Origin: Marinobacterium weihaiense
GTDB lineage: Bacteria; Pseudomonadota; Gammaproteobacteria; Pseudomonadales; Balneatricaceae
Length of the DNA: 57,670 bases
Direction: 5' to 3'
Assembly (NCBI RefSeq): GCF_019061305.1
Contig: NZ_JAHQZT010000017.1
Coordinates: forward strand, 1 to 57,670
In this document: one piece after another, positions 16,261 through 25,146 of the stretch
How positions within the stretch are numbered: position 1 is the first letter of the stretch
Layout: the number at the start of each line of letters is the position of its first letter
Translations under genes and position numbers: made by a program
Notes under the pieces: generated by a model
The model's database searches: none
Told to the model about the DNA's origin: nothing
What the model saw: only the letters and a program-made list of their open reading frames with translations

Positions 16261-17249
16261 TACTTACGCCCCCGATTTTTGGCATAGGCTTCTATCTCGG
16301 GTGACAAGGCGTGGCCCGCAAAAACCTTACGAGCAATATGGATCATCATGTCTTCCCCTTTCTGCCTCTGCTTGTTTGAGCGAGGTAATTTGAAGAGGCT
16401 GTCAGGCTTCACCTTTTTGAAATCGCGCGCAGAAATTTCTGCGGTAAGTGGGAGCACAATGCCTTTTGGTGGCATCAGTCCACTGTGGTGAGGGTCTGCA
16501 TACATGTAGGCAAGCACTTCCCTATGAGAGGAGACAACTGACCTGACCTTATTAGGTACAAGCCCCACAAGTTGAACATCACGGTCACCATTACGATATG
16601 AACGCTCATTACGAACAGCGCCATACATAGCCAGTAGTCCCTGCAGACTCTTTTGTTCAGGCTCAAATGGAATGACAACATGTGTTGCAGCACGCATCGC
16701 CGCTCTGAATAGAGGTGTACGTGTAGGGGCAGTATCGATAATGATCAGGTCATAGAAGTCGCCGTATTGTGGATCATGGAGGACTTCTTGAAGTCGGTTA
16801 ACGATATTTTCAACCAGCTCTACTGAGTTATCAGCGTAACGCCCATTGACCTGCTCAAGCTTCGTTGGATGGCCTACCATCACGTCAATAATGCCTGGGA
16901 TGGGATCATCTTCATTGTCCGGATTGAATGCGGTTTCACGAGGTTCGCAAACCAGACCATCGAAGATGTCGGCGATATTTGAATCAGGTCTGATATGGGT
17001 ATCAACTTCGGGATCAAAGTCGGGCAGCAGTGTTGGTACAAAGCCAGCCTCATTGGTCGGGTCGTCTACCACAGGGGTCATTTCGACATAGCGCTCGGAC
17101 GTGTTGCACTGCATGTCAGTATCTACGAGCAAAACTTTCTTGCCCAGGTTGACTGCCATGAACTCAGCGAACAGCTCAGCAGTTGTGCTTTTCCCGACGC
17201 CCCCCTTCTGGTTCATCACCGCCAGCACTTCGTTCCTGTAGTGAAGCAT
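16260..17249 (-). CDS. parA: ParA-family partition ATPase (second pair)
   Basis: 329 residues. The deviant Walker A motif NQKGGVGKSTT is near residues 14-23, LLVDTDMQCN is the A' motif, and IIIDTAPTRTP is Walker B. ParA binds nucleoid DNA as an ATP dimer and is released by ParB-parS, moving plasmids apart. There is no N-terminal helix-turn-helix, so it is a short ParA. It is the first gene after the two parS-like palindromes and overlaps parB2. It differs clearly from the other ParA of the same operon. Confidence 0.9.
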   Translation of the reverse strand: MLHYRNEVLAVMNQKGGVGKSTTAELFAEFMAVNLGKKVLLVDTDMQCNTSERYVEMTPVVDDPTNEAGFVPTLLPDFDPEVDTHIRPDSNIADIFDGLVCEPRETAFNPDNEDDPIPGIIDVMVGHPTKLEQVNGRYADNSVELVENIVNRLQEVLHDPQYGDFYDLIIIDTAPTRTPLFRAAMRAATHVVIPFEPEQKSLQGLLAMYGAVRNERSYRNGDRDVQLVGLVPNKVRSVVSSHREVLAYMYADPHHSGLMPPKGIVLPLTAEISARDFKKVKPDSLFKLPRSNKQRQKGEDMMIHIARKVFAGHALSPEIEAYAKNRGRK

Positions 17250-17426
17250 TTTCGGACCTCAGTAGTATTTTGAATGTGCTCACTATAAAGACACTTATAC
17301 CGTAATGCAATGAACCGTAATGCGATGCCCTGTAATGCGATGGCTCATGGTGCTATTGGTCATGTATATCAATGGGTTATGGTTGTTTCGTTTCGTATAG
17401 CATGTGTAGTGAGGGAGGCTTTCAGG

Positions 17427-17442
17427 TGTCCCACGTGGGACA
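17427..17442. promoter_or_regulatory. parS: parS-like palindrome, copy 1 of the par operon
   Basis: TGTCCCACGTGGGACA, a perfect 16-bp palindrome identical to the cores at 11489 and 17457. It lies between parB1 and parA2, 30 bases from the next copy. ParB binding here could also regulate the second par pair. Confidence 0.75.
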
Positions 17443-17455
17443 GTTAAGCAGTAAA

Positions 17456-17473
17456 GTGTCCCACGTGGGACAC
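17456..17473. promoter_or_regulatory. parS: parS-like palindrome, copy 2 of the par operon
   Basis: GTGTCCCACGTGGGACAC, an 18-bp perfect palindrome ending 12 bases before the parB1 stop. Two closely spaced sites flanked by parA/parB genes are typical of a centromere-like partition locus. Confidence 0.75.
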
Positions 17474-17484
17474 CTGTGACCGCT

Positions 17485-18624
17485 CTATGCCTTGCTAAAA
17501 TGCGAAGCCGCTACGTCCATAAGCCAATTAATGTGTTCAAGTGCATCCGCTTTGGATCTCACAGAAATTCCATTGTTTTCGATGTGTGACTGGATGCGGC
17601 CAGCTAGATCTGGTTTGTGGTTCTGAAGTTGTCGAACGGTTGAGTTGAAGATAAACCTCGTTAGCTGCTCAAAGTCTTCAGGGAAATGAAGGGCTCTGTC
17701 ATCGCTGTTCTCACCATTTGCTTCGTTGAAATCGGGGGGTGATGAGCCATTAGAGCCTTTGGTCGAGCCATCATGTTTGTCATCTTTTGAGCCTGATTCC
17801 GTGGCGGGTATGATTGTTTCACTTGTCTTGATGGGCGTTGTTCTGTGCTGCTTATGGGTGTTTGGAAATTCTGAGCGAACGTCATCGTATGCCTGGGCCA
17901 AGCTTCTAAACTCGCCGCTGAGTAGCTTGTTCTGGTAGGTCTTGTCTTCCAACGCTGCAACAAGGACAGAGCGCCATCGCAGTGCATGGGTGCGTGACAG
18001 TGATAATCGACTCATGACTTCCTTGCGGGTGATGGTTTCAATCGCTCCACTTTCGATAAGCAGGCTGAACAACCGGTAGTATCCATCGGCTGTTTCTGTG
18101 AAGGTCAGGTTCTCACGCTTTGTGTTTTCAGCAAGGTGTGCCATGAGCTTTGTGGTGCTATCTATGGCATCAGGCAACAGATGGATTTCAACTTCACGGT
18201 TCAGAAGTGAGCAAGCCATAACGCGCGTGGACCCCAGGATGACTCTGTAGCGTCCATCGACAGCAACTGCCCCGGCAGGTTGGAGTTGCCCGAGTTTTTG
18301 AATAGAAAGTGCCATCTCTACAATGCGCTTAAAGCTTGAAAGAGCATGTGTGTCAGTTGCTTTTGGGGCCGAATCAAGCCATTCCAATGGGTCATCAAGA
18401 CCGCCATTTAATGCGTCACTGGGCCATTCTAATGTCGCTTTAAACTGCTCAATTTCTTCTAAAGTCTTGAATGTATTCCTAACGTTATCAGGATTGATAT
18501 CTACCAAAGCTGTTGAAATAGATAGGAATTTTGGTTTTGTACCTGTGCCTGATTGCATGCTGGATAGCCGGTCAATAGATGTGGCGGGGCGTACCCCTGA
18601 TCCAATTTTTACCTTGGGTTTCAT
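17485..18624 (-). CDS. parB: ParB-like protein (first pair)
   Basis: 379 residues. Residues 80-180 read as a ParB N-terminal fold: IVEMALSIQKLGQLQPAGAV, then YRVILGSTRVMACSLLN and LLPDAIDSTTKLMAHLAENT-KRENLT. KRENLTFTETADGYYRLFSL leads into a helix-turn-helix (TRKEVMSRLSLSRTHALRWR). A linker rich in Ser/Lys (about 260-310) precedes a C-terminal helical dimerisation segment. It starts seven bases after parA1 stops. This layout is the canonical ParB one. Whether it or ParB2 binds the parS-like palindromes immediately downstream is not decidable here. Confidence 0.8.
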   Translation of the reverse strand: MKPKVKIGSGVRPATSIDRLSSMQSGTGTKPKFLSISTALVDINPDNVRNTFKTLEEIEQFKATLEWPSDALNGGLDDPLEWLDSAPKATDTHALSSFKRIVEMALSIQKLGQLQPAGAVAVDGRYRVILGSTRVMACSLLNREVEIHLLPDAIDSTTKLMAHLAENTKRENLTFTETADGYYRLFSLLIESGAIETITRKEVMSRLSLSRTHALRWRSVLVAALEDKTYQNKLLSGEFRSLAQAYDDVRSEFPNTHKQHRTTPIKTSETIIPATESGSKDDKHDGSTKGSNGSSPPDFNEANGENSDDRALHFPEDFEQLTRFIFNSTVRQLQNHKPDLAGRIQSHIENNGISVRSKADALEHINWLMDVAASHFSKA

Positions 18625-18631
18625 AGGTCAC

Positions 18632-19687
18632 TCATGGATGAATTTTGTTAAATTTCTTTTGTTCCTGTCTCACCCGTTGCTTGTGCTTATCAAGACGGTC
18701 GACTGCGCTCGGAAGGGCATGTAGGAGGGGGTGCAAAATTTCAATGCAGGCATGTTCAAGGGCCATTCGAAGCCGGAATTCAGCTTTTGATTTCTTGGTT
18801 ATATCGAAAATACTGGCTGCGGTATGCTTGCCGGACAAGACCTTTTTAACGGCTTCTGCTTGTGGAATAAACGAATGCTCTGATAGGTAATGTGCATCGA
18901 AAAGGTCTTTTGTTTCCTCATAGTGGAGCTTGGATATGCCTGCAGAGCGTGTGCTGCCAGCTACGTAACGGTTGGGGAGTAGGCCGATCAAATTCAATAG
19001 TGGTAAGCCTGCCGATTGGCGAAAGGCATTTTCAGTCTCTATGGTGGATTGCACACTCATGATTCCGTCAATGGAATGGACATCGAACTCCATGGGAATG
19101 ACCGCATGTGTCGAGGCTCTGAAAACGGAGCGAGACAGGATGTTTCGCGTAGGGTTCGTATCAAACACAACCAAGTCGTAATGACTGGCTATCGCTTCGC
19201 ATTGGGCGACGTGGAGCAACGATGTGTAAATATCTGCATCGACGCTGACAAACTCACCTGTACCCGTGGAAATGACTTGCTCCAGCTTCGCGCCGTGTGC
19301 AGGCAAAATTTCAACACACCCTTCAATTCCGGGGATGTTTTCAGCATTGATCCATGTGGGATACGGCATCACAACTTCACCGAGAAAGGCACCCGCAACA
19401 GAGGGCCTTTCAACCTGGTCATTATCAGTCGGGTCATAGTCCGGGTGAGGGGGTGGTGCTTTGTAATGTGCGCCTTTAGTGCCATGTGGGATTTGTTCTA
19501 ACCCCACCATGAGAGCGGTTAGGTTGCACTGAATGTCGGTGTCGATCAGCAGCACCCGGAGCCCAACAAATCGTGCCGCGTACTCAGCAAGACTTGCTGA
19601 AAGAAACGTCTTTCCAACGCCTCCCTTTTCGTTTGATATGGCAAGAGCGGGGGTGATGTACCGCATATCTTCGACCGCTTCTGTCAT
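18632..19687 (-). CDS. parA: ParA-family partition ATPase (first pair)
   Basis: 351 residues. NEKGGVGKTFLSASLAEYAA (residues about 18-37) carries the deviant Walker A, LLIDTDIQCNLT the A' motif and LVVFDTNPTRNIL Walker B. Its start overlaps the relaxase stop (ATGA), so partition and DNA transfer functions share one transcript. Being about 30% longer around residues 75-110 than minimal ParA proteins, it carries an insert of Pro/Asp-rich sequence (PPPHPDYDPTDN). Confidence 0.9.
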   Translation of the reverse strand: MTEAVEDMRYITPALAISNEKGGVGKTFLSASLAEYAARFVGLRVLLIDTDIQCNLTALMVGLEQIPHGTKGAHYKAPPPHPDYDPTDNDQVERPSVAGAFLGEVVMPYPTWINAENIPGIEGCVEILPAHGAKLEQVISTGTGEFVSVDADIYTSLLHVAQCEAIASHYDLVVFDTNPTRNILSRSVFRASTHAVIPMEFDVHSIDGIMSVQSTIETENAFRQSAGLPLLNLIGLLPNRYVAGSTRSAGISKLHYEETKDLFDAHYLSEHSFIPQAEAVKKVLSGKHTAASIFDITKKSKAEFRLRMALEHACIEILHPLLHALPSAVDRLDKHKQRVRQEQKKFNKIHP

Positions 19688-21648
19688 GATGCTTCCTCGC
19701 TGTTCATCAACTCAAGAATCGGGTTCTCTGACATGGTTGCCAGCTCAGGGAATAAGCTGCGATCTAAAAGGAAGGCGCTAACAGTGCTTTCTTTTCGTGG
19801 TCCGCGCACAGCGATCTTGTGAAAGTCTTCGCCGTTATTTTTGATATGCACGTTGAGGGATTTAACTTCGCGTTGTAGCTGCAGTAGCTGCCTGTCTCGG
19901 TTCTTCCCGTACACCACAGCCTTCGCCTTGTTATCGTCCAGATACAAGTCGAATACCTTGGGCGAGACTAATGCGACCTTCCCCTCAATGATGTGAACGG
20001 GAGCCCCGCTTTCATTCACGCGGATACGCCGGTATTTAATGCCGCTTAACAACCAAGCAAACAGCTCGCTTTGTGCCCGAAGAGGTGACGATTTAACACC
20101 TTGTTTCGACTTGTATGCAGGCTTTTGCTTAGGTGTGCGGCTGACAACTTTTACTGGCCTTGATCGTGTAGCTATATTGGATTCTTCAGAGGAAGATGAC
20201 GCCGTATCGAGGGTTTTGTCCTCGTTGGATACGGAAAGCGTTTGTTCCGCGGATGCAGAAGGTGTGCTTGTACTGGCCTCATCCTTGGGTACATCAAGTG
20301 CGGATGAAGATAGTGCTACCGCTGAATCAGAGGCAGTGTCAGTCGTGTTGGAATCCGCATCGACATGTAGGGTTGATACCGCTGTGTGGGGTTCTGATGC
20401 AGTCTGAGTGAGTAGGGGGTCCGTGACGGACCCCCCTGGGGTGGAGCAATCCGCTCTCAATTGCACTTCTTCTCCCTTACTATCAACTGGCGTAATCGTG
20501 CCTGCGAATGTGTTGGGCGTGCCTGAAACCCAAAGCGTTTCATTTGGTATCACGACAAAGCTGAGCTTCTGGGTCCAGCTTCTCTGCTCATCATTGACGA
20601 CAGCTTGCTGGCTATCCCCGCTATCAACAGGAGGAATAGTGACCTGGTGTTCGTTCAGGATCTGCATCAAACGCAATGGTGACTGGGGTATGGATTTGTG
20701 TCCTGCCGCCAGAAGGTACTCTCTAACTTTTTCCATAGTGGACTTGGCAACGATGTACGTGTGCTCATTCGTCACCCATAAACTTGCACCAGGCAAGTTG
20801 CGCTTGAGCTTTCCTTCGTTCGCAAGTGTTTGTAAGGCTTCAAGAATCTTGGCATGAAGGGGCTTTTCTGCACTGTCTTGCAGGCCGGTATCTGGCCCCA
20901 GGTTGTCTGCTGTTGATCCTCGGTCTGACTTGCGGATGAGTTCTCCAATGACGCCAGCACCGGTTGCTGATGCTGATAACGTGTTCATCATTTGACCCAG
21001 CAGCTTTCTATCACCGATCAGCCATTTAGATGTAGAAGGAGTTAGGAGAAAGGGAAGGAGGGTGATCCCCAGCTTCTCATGTAACCCGTGGATGTGTTCC
21101 CCATGAGTTTGGCGGTACCGATAGGCATACTCAGAGCCGACGGGAATTGGGCCGTGCCAGGCTTGCCAATGAACAAAGTTTCCGGATAGGTCCTTGTAGA
21201 CTGTTTCCTGATCGCCAATGACCTTGCCGATATCGTGAAGTAGGGCGCAAATAAATATGCCGTACCGCCAGCGTTCTGCATTATGAAGTAGCTCTTCAGG
21301 CTCCGAACCAGGAGGAAGGATTACCCCGGAACTCAGGCGTAACGCTCTTAGCGTCACATCCAGTGTGTGACTCAGCAGACCGCCTGCTTGAGAGTGGTGA
21401 TGCAGGCGTGAGGCTGGATGGTCTTGAACCAATTCGGCAAAGCGTTCCAATGCATAAAGGTAGTGCGCATCCCACACTTCCTGAGTCACGCTCAGCGAAC
21501 GCTTTATAAGTAGAACGATCCTCTGTCGTTCATTGTCAGCCAGCAGCTCCCGTCCCGACTTAGACACGGGATATTTTTTGGAGCTTGACGATGTTGTTGG
21601 TTCAGATTCTGTTTCGGTGGAACCAATTAACCTAAGAAGTCTTTTCAT
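19684..21648 (-). CDS. traI: MOBH-type conjugative relaxase TraI (HD-nuclease type)
   Basis: 654 residues. The N-terminal TraI_2 domain has the three-histidine motif HHHSQAGGLLSHT (residues 83-95) and a metal-binding HD at 138-139 (ICALLHDIGK), the marks of MOBH relaxases that nick oriT. Residues 430-520 are a low-complexity Ser/Asp linker, followed by a TraI_2_C domain (FAWLLSGIKYRRIRVNESGA onward). It overlaps parA1. The nicked oriT is probably nearby, for example in the 263-base gap to the right. The relaxase-TraD-MPF-G combination is standard for ICE/plasmids of this class. Confidence 0.9.
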   Translation of the reverse strand: MKRLLRLIGSTETESEPTTSSSSKKYPVSKSGRELLADNERQRIVLLIKRSLSVTQEVWDAHYLYALERFAELVQDHPASRLHHHSQAGGLLSHTLDVTLRALRLSSGVILPPGSEPEELLHNAERWRYGIFICALLHDIGKVIGDQETVYKDLSGNFVHWQAWHGPIPVGSEYAYRYRQTHGEHIHGLHEKLGITLLPFLLTPSTSKWLIGDRKLLGQMMNTLSASATGAGVIGELIRKSDRGSTADNLGPDTGLQDSAEKPLHAKILEALQTLANEGKLKRNLPGASLWVTNEHTYIVAKSTMEKVREYLLAAGHKSIPQSPLRLMQILNEHQVTIPPVDSGDSQQAVVNDEQRSWTQKLSFVVIPNETLWVSGTPNTFAGTITPVDSKGEEVQLRADCSTPGGSVTDPLLTQTASEPHTAVSTLHVDADSNTTDTASDSAVALSSSALDVPKDEASTSTPSASAEQTLSVSNEDKTLDTASSSSEESNIATRSRPVKVVSRTPKQKPAYKSKQGVKSSPLRAQSELFAWLLSGIKYRRIRVNESGAPVHIIEGKVALVSPKVFDLYLDDNKAKAVVYGKNRDRQLLQLQREVKSLNVHIKNNGEDFHKIAVRGPRKESTVSAFLLDRSLFPELATMSENPILELMNSEEAS

Positions 21649-21911
21649 TCGAACGATCTCAAATGGCCCCCTTTGGCTGAGACAGAATATGTTTCTCAGG
21701 TTGCTGTGGGTTCGAGAGGGGGTAGTACATGTTGAATGAAACCTGGACAGGCAGCGCTAGGGATTCTGGAGGATTTGAAGACGCTGTGTCGGAGTAAATA
21801 GATCATGGACCACTGACCTATTTCTTATGGAAGAAAGTGGGTTTCTGGTGAAAATGTGATCAGCAATTTAGGACGTAGGGTGCCGAGCTGGCATCAGGGA
21901 GAGAAAGGAAT
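21649..21911. other. oriT: Divergent intergenic region, candidate oriT and promoters
   Basis: This gap separates the minus-strand relaxase/par/rep operon from the plus-strand transfer genes and must contain both promoters. A short inverted repeat, CTGAGA at 21677-21682 with TCTCAG at 21694-21699, flanks an AT-rich loop. Position next to a MOBH relaxase makes it the first place to look for oriT, but no known nic motif is recognised. Confidence 0.3.
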
Positions 21912-22550
21912 ATGAGGGAACTACGGAGTAGAGCAGATCAGAGTGGGTTATCACACTCTGGTGATGCGTATATTCCGCAAAAAACATTGGATGGTGTACA
22001 TAGCCTGGTTGTCAGGATCCTGCTGGATATCACGTTATCAGCCAAGAACGGTACAGCGCATCGATATCAAGCATTAGGCATGACGCAAGAACAAATTCAG
22101 CAAACCTCTCAGCTTTCGTCTGATGTAATGGACGAACTTGCACATGGTTACGCCCGCACTGTTGCATGCCGGGCGGCACAAGGGGGCGCCCTTAGCGTCA
22201 ACTACTTTGAGATCGGTGAGCTTGTACATCGACGGCAAGAGGACGAGGGCTTGGCTCTGAGGTTCCTGAAGGCTGAGGCGTCTAACGAGCTTATGTACAA
22301 GCTGTTTGGTAAACGCTCAACCGAATGCACTAGTCTACGCCGGGAGCATAACATACAGGCCAAGAAGGGCCGGAAGTGTGATCCGAAAAATGTAGATGAA
22401 GCCCAGATGCAGATTCATCGGCTGTTCCAATCCGTGATGAAGGAAGCGCGATGCAGCCGTTTTGCGTTGCTGATTATTCATGAAAGAACGGGCTTCCCGA
22501 TTAATTATGTCCACCGCGTTGTAACTGATAACGACCAGTTTCCGCTCTAA
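21912..22550 (+). CDS. DUF2857-like conjugative-element protein
   Basis: 212 residues. The segment RYQALGMTQEQIQQTSQLSS followed by DVMDELAHG is reminiscent of DUF2857 proteins, which sit at this position in ICEs related to PFGI-1 and are thought to regulate transfer. The C-terminal half (RRQEDEGLALRFLKAEASNE, MYKLFGKRSTECTSLRREHN) looks like a helical DNA-binding region. AAAGGA precedes the start. It begins the plus-strand transfer cluster, 23 bases before the next gene. Family assignment is tentative. Confidence 0.6.
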   Translation: MRELRSRADQSGLSHSGDAYIPQKTLDGVHSLVVRILLDITLSAKNGTAHRYQALGMTQEQIQQTSQLSSDVMDELAHGYARTVACRAAQGGALSVNYFEIGELVHRRQEDEGLALRFLKAEASNELMYKLFGKRSTECTSLRREHNIQAKKGRKCDPKNVDEAQMQIHRLFQSVMKEARCSRFALLIIHERTGFPINYVHRVVTDNDQFPL

Positions 22551-22572
22551 TCGAAATGACAGGACGAACTCG

Positions 22573-23346
22573 ATGGCCAATCAAGCGAACCAAAATCGCC
22601 GTGAGCTGGCAGGCTCATTCAAATATGTAGAAAACCCCACAATTCAACTTATCACGAATGTAGCACTGTTTCTCTGGAATGGCCGAGAGCGAACTGAGAA
22701 CAAGGCGTACATCATGTCTATGCCGGAACTGCTACGTCGAGTTCGTAACATGGAATCCGCTATTCAGCAGGATGATCCATGGGCTGACAAAACGTACCTG
22801 GCGCTTCAGGAAGCGATTGATGAAGCTGAGCATGCATTTCAAGCCAAAAAAGAAGAGCTTGAAGCGGTAGTTGAACAGGGGCATTCCCGAATCAGTTTTC
22901 CAAGCGCTGTAACCAAAAGCCCAGTGGAACGTGAAATTGTTGATCATAGCCGCCTTGGATTCAGGGTGCTGGAAGTCTTGGCGTTAGCTGATGACACGGC
23001 ACGACTGATCCTTGAGGCACAACATCGTGGCCGTATCGATGCGCGTGAGAAGGTTTTGCTCGTGAAGAGTGTTGAGTCCATATTCAGGGCGATGATGTCG
23101 CATGTGTCAAAGTGGCGCTATTTTGGTGTTACCCGTGATGATGTGGCGGCGAATACCCAGCCCGCTCAGAAAGCTAAGGCCGCGTTTGGTGAAATCGAGC
23201 AAGAGTATTTGGATGGTAGTTTGCGCAGTAAATTTGCCCCGGAGCTACCTAAAAAGCGCCAAAAGGTTTCGCAGACAGAAGCGCCGGTGACTGATGATGA
23301 GGTTGAGGCGGAAGTTGCAAAAATGACCGCTGCTGCCCAGGGCTAG
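22573..23346 (+). CDS. Integrating conjugative element protein, TIGR03761 (PFL_4669) family
   Basis: 257 residues. Family features are an N-terminal IQLITNVALFLWNGRER segment, the DDPWADKTYLALQEAI motif, and the conserved GVTRDDVAANTQPAQKAKAA with FGEIEQEYLDGSLRSKFAP toward the C-terminus. It is a cytosolic protein of unknown function carried in almost all MPF-G elements near the DNA-processing genes. AGGA lies ahead of the ATG. A charged tail with alternating Val/Glu ends the protein. Confidence 0.8.
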   Translation: MANQANQNRRELAGSFKYVENPTIQLITNVALFLWNGRERTENKAYIMSMPELLRRVRNMESAIQQDDPWADKTYLALQEAIDEAEHAFQAKKEELEAVVEQGHSRISFPSAVTKSPVEREIVDHSRLGFRVLEVLALADDTARLILEAQHRGRIDAREKVLLVKSVESIFRAMMSHVSKWRYFGVTRDDVAANTQPAQKAKAAFGEIEQEYLDGSLRSKFAPELPKKRQKVSQTEAPVTDDEVEAEVAKMTAAAQG

Positions 23347-23463
23347 TGGTGGTCAAAAGGGCCTGTGCCCCGTGGTCAAGTGGGCACAGAACCGGTGGTC
23401 AAATGGTATTTATGGCTGAATCCTGAAGATACACATAAGTTCCTGGTCAATGCGCTATTTCAT

Positions 23464-23498
23464 GGGGGTGGTCACGAGAGGATCACCCCTTTTTTTGA
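23464..23498 (+). terminator. Intrinsic terminator after the TIGR03761 gene
   Basis: GGGGTGGTC pairs imperfectly with GATCACCCC around a short loop and is followed directly by seven T residues. It lies about 120 bases beyond the stop at 23346 and would end the first plus-strand unit. Confidence 0.7.
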
Positions 23499-23545
23499 TT
23501 TAAAAACATTGACTTACAATAAACACTGAATGTGGAATAAGAGCA

Positions 23546-24046
23546 GTGAAGAAGGAAACCAAGCTGAGAAACCCCAATCCCTCTGAAGGGGACGAATCCC
23601 TATATAATATATATACCTTATCCTTTAATAATATTATGGGATCGGCCTCTGACGTAGTACGAGGACGATTCATGGTGAGCTTGAAGGGGCTTGAGGAAAG
23701 GGCCCAAGATCTTCTCGATGAATACCAGGTGTTCAAGCTTGATAGGCTGTCCTTGGTCCGCCGCAGCTTCGAAACTTACAGTGCATTGAGTTGGCGAATT
23801 TCACTGGATGGATCGAAGAGGCGGTTCACGTCTTTGGATGATGAGGCTGCAACCGCGCTACTGGGATCGGTGCAGGAATTTGAACGTGATCAGGTTGTGT
23901 GCCTGGATCGGGAGGTTCAGCTACTGAATGCGAATCTGAAGATCGAATGGATTACGTACCTTGAGCATTGCCGCCTCTCAAAGTTGCCAGAAGAGAAACG
24001 GCTCTCGCCCAAACAGATGCCCAGGGTCCTGGATGCGCTGAGTTGA
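23546..24046 (+). CDS. Hypothetical conjugative-element protein (possibly DUF3158-like)
   Basis: 166 residues from a GTG; an internal ATG at 23636 is an alternative. The core LDEYQVFKLDRLSLVRRSFE-TYSALSWRISLDG recalls DUF3158, which follows TIGR03761 in related elements, but the match is weak. Helical, charged, no membrane segment. It follows a terminator, so has its own promoter in the AT-rich stretch at about 23500-23540. Confidence 0.55.
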   Translation: MKKETKLRNPNPSEGDESLYNIYTLSFNNIMGSASDVVRGRFMVSLKGLEERAQDLLDEYQVFKLDRLSLVRRSFETYSALSWRISLDGSKRRFTSLDDEAATALLGSVQEFERDQVVCLDREVQLLNANLKIEWITYLEHCRLSKLPEEKRLSPKQMPRVLDALS

Positions 24047-24676
24047 AATTATCAGGTGTGAAATTTATAGTAATGCCATTGTTTGTTGATCGTTCGATCA
24101 CGGCTCGGAGTAGAGGCCGAGGAGCCAAGACCTCTTCAGGCGATATGTATTCGCCCCTTACGAAACACCGCGATACCTCTCTGCATTTCACTACCTTTTC
24201 GAGCCAATGGCTCACTTCGAGGTGCGGTAAACAGGCATTCAATGAGTGTCTTTTTACAGCACCTTGACCCACGGAAGTCTGCTTGTCTCAAGCTGTGAGG
24301 GCGAAAGACAACATGAGCGCTCCGATTTCAAAACCACATCTAGCCCGTGCCCTGGATGGCGAAAGCCGAGTTAAAAATTGAGAATAGGCACGTTCCTTTG
24401 TTGGGCGAAGCCCAGCCTATCCTTGCCGGATTCCGGTGAGGGTCACGGATGAAAAAAGCCGCATTTAGAGAATCGCTCATAGTTCTCGATAGGAGATACT
24501 AACGGACCTCCTAGAGCATTTGGCTGTGCTGGCCACCTGGTTAAGCCCCCGCACGCGGGGGTAAACCATTTTCAACAATTGGGTCAATTTCGATGACCTA
24601 ATTACCCCATATTCAGGTTCGGATTTTGGATAAGGTTGCCACGTAGTTCGACGCGTGTACCTACGAGGAAAATCCG
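24047..24676. other. 630-base gene-free region before the T4SS operon
   Basis: No convincing gene on either strand. It contains a compact GC hairpin (CCCCCG at 24546-24551, CGGGGG at 24556-24561) and the imperfect palindrome AATTGGGTCA / TGACCTAATT at 24577-24603, described separately. The T4SS promoter should be at its right end. Several short repeats suggest decayed DNA, and an oriT or leading-region function cannot be excluded. Confidence 0.45.
24577..24603. promoter_or_regulatory. Candidate T4SS operator palindrome, copy 1
   Basis: AATTGGGTCA (24577-24586) pairs with TGACCTAATT (24594-24603), allowing one G-U. The half-site CGATGACCTAATT (24591-24603) recurs exactly at 30991-31003, just upstream of the second T4SS unit. 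It lies 74 bases before the pilL start. Confidence 0.5.
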
Positions 24677-25144
24677 ATGCACCTGAAATCTTTGATCGGG
24701 GCGGTATTGCTGACAGCTTCCGGCACTAGTGTTGCTGGCCCAGCACCAGAGCAGAACCCAGTTACCACTCCAGACCCGATTATCCCCCAGGATTACATTG
24801 AGACCGGTCGTTACTCCCGAACCGTCAATGAGCCTTATTTGTCCCAGCGAAACCCTTTGAAAATCATCGTGAATACCCGGATTCCCAACTCCGTGGACAC
24901 GGTCGAGCAAGCGGTGCAGTTCCTGTTACTGCGCTCTGGCTATCGTTTGGCGGATGCATCTGTTCGTACTCATGAGGCCAAGGTGTTACTGAACCATCCT
25001 TTGCCCCAGATACACCGTCAGCTTGGCCCTATTACCCTGGATAAAGCGTTACAGACTCTGGCAGGTGATGCGTTTGAGTTGGTGGTAGATCCGATTAACC
25101 GCAAGGTCACCTATGTGGCGTCACGCGACTTGGTGGGAGGGTAG
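24677..25144 (+). CDS. pilL: PilL-like protein N-terminal domain (PFGI-1 class ICE, TIGR03748 type)
   Basis: 155 residues with a signal peptide (MHLKSLIGAVLLTASGTSVA). The mature part, RYSRTVNEPYLSQRNPLKII with VEQAVQFLLLRSGYRLAD and GPITLDKALQTLAGDAFELV-VDP, is the conserved domain found in PilL proteins of MPF-G elements, resembling the secretin-associated periplasmic domains that assist channel assembly. It opens the T4SS operon, with the next gene starting after two bases. Confidence 0.85.
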   Translation: MHLKSLIGAVLLTASGTSVAGPAPEQNPVTTPDPIIPQDYIETGRYSRTVNEPYLSQRNPLKIIVNTRIPNSVDTVEQAVQFLLLRSGYRLADASVRTHEAKVLLNHPLPQIHRQLGPITLDKALQTLAGDAFELVVDPINRKVTYVASRDLVGG

Positions 25145-25146
25145 GC

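Noticed and set aside
11160-22523. Two GTTGTAAC octamers as Ter sites (11160 and 22516)
   Set aside because: About two such octamers are expected by chance on both strands in 57.7 kb, and the second lies inside a coding region. The 19-bp repeat by the Tus-like gene is better supported.
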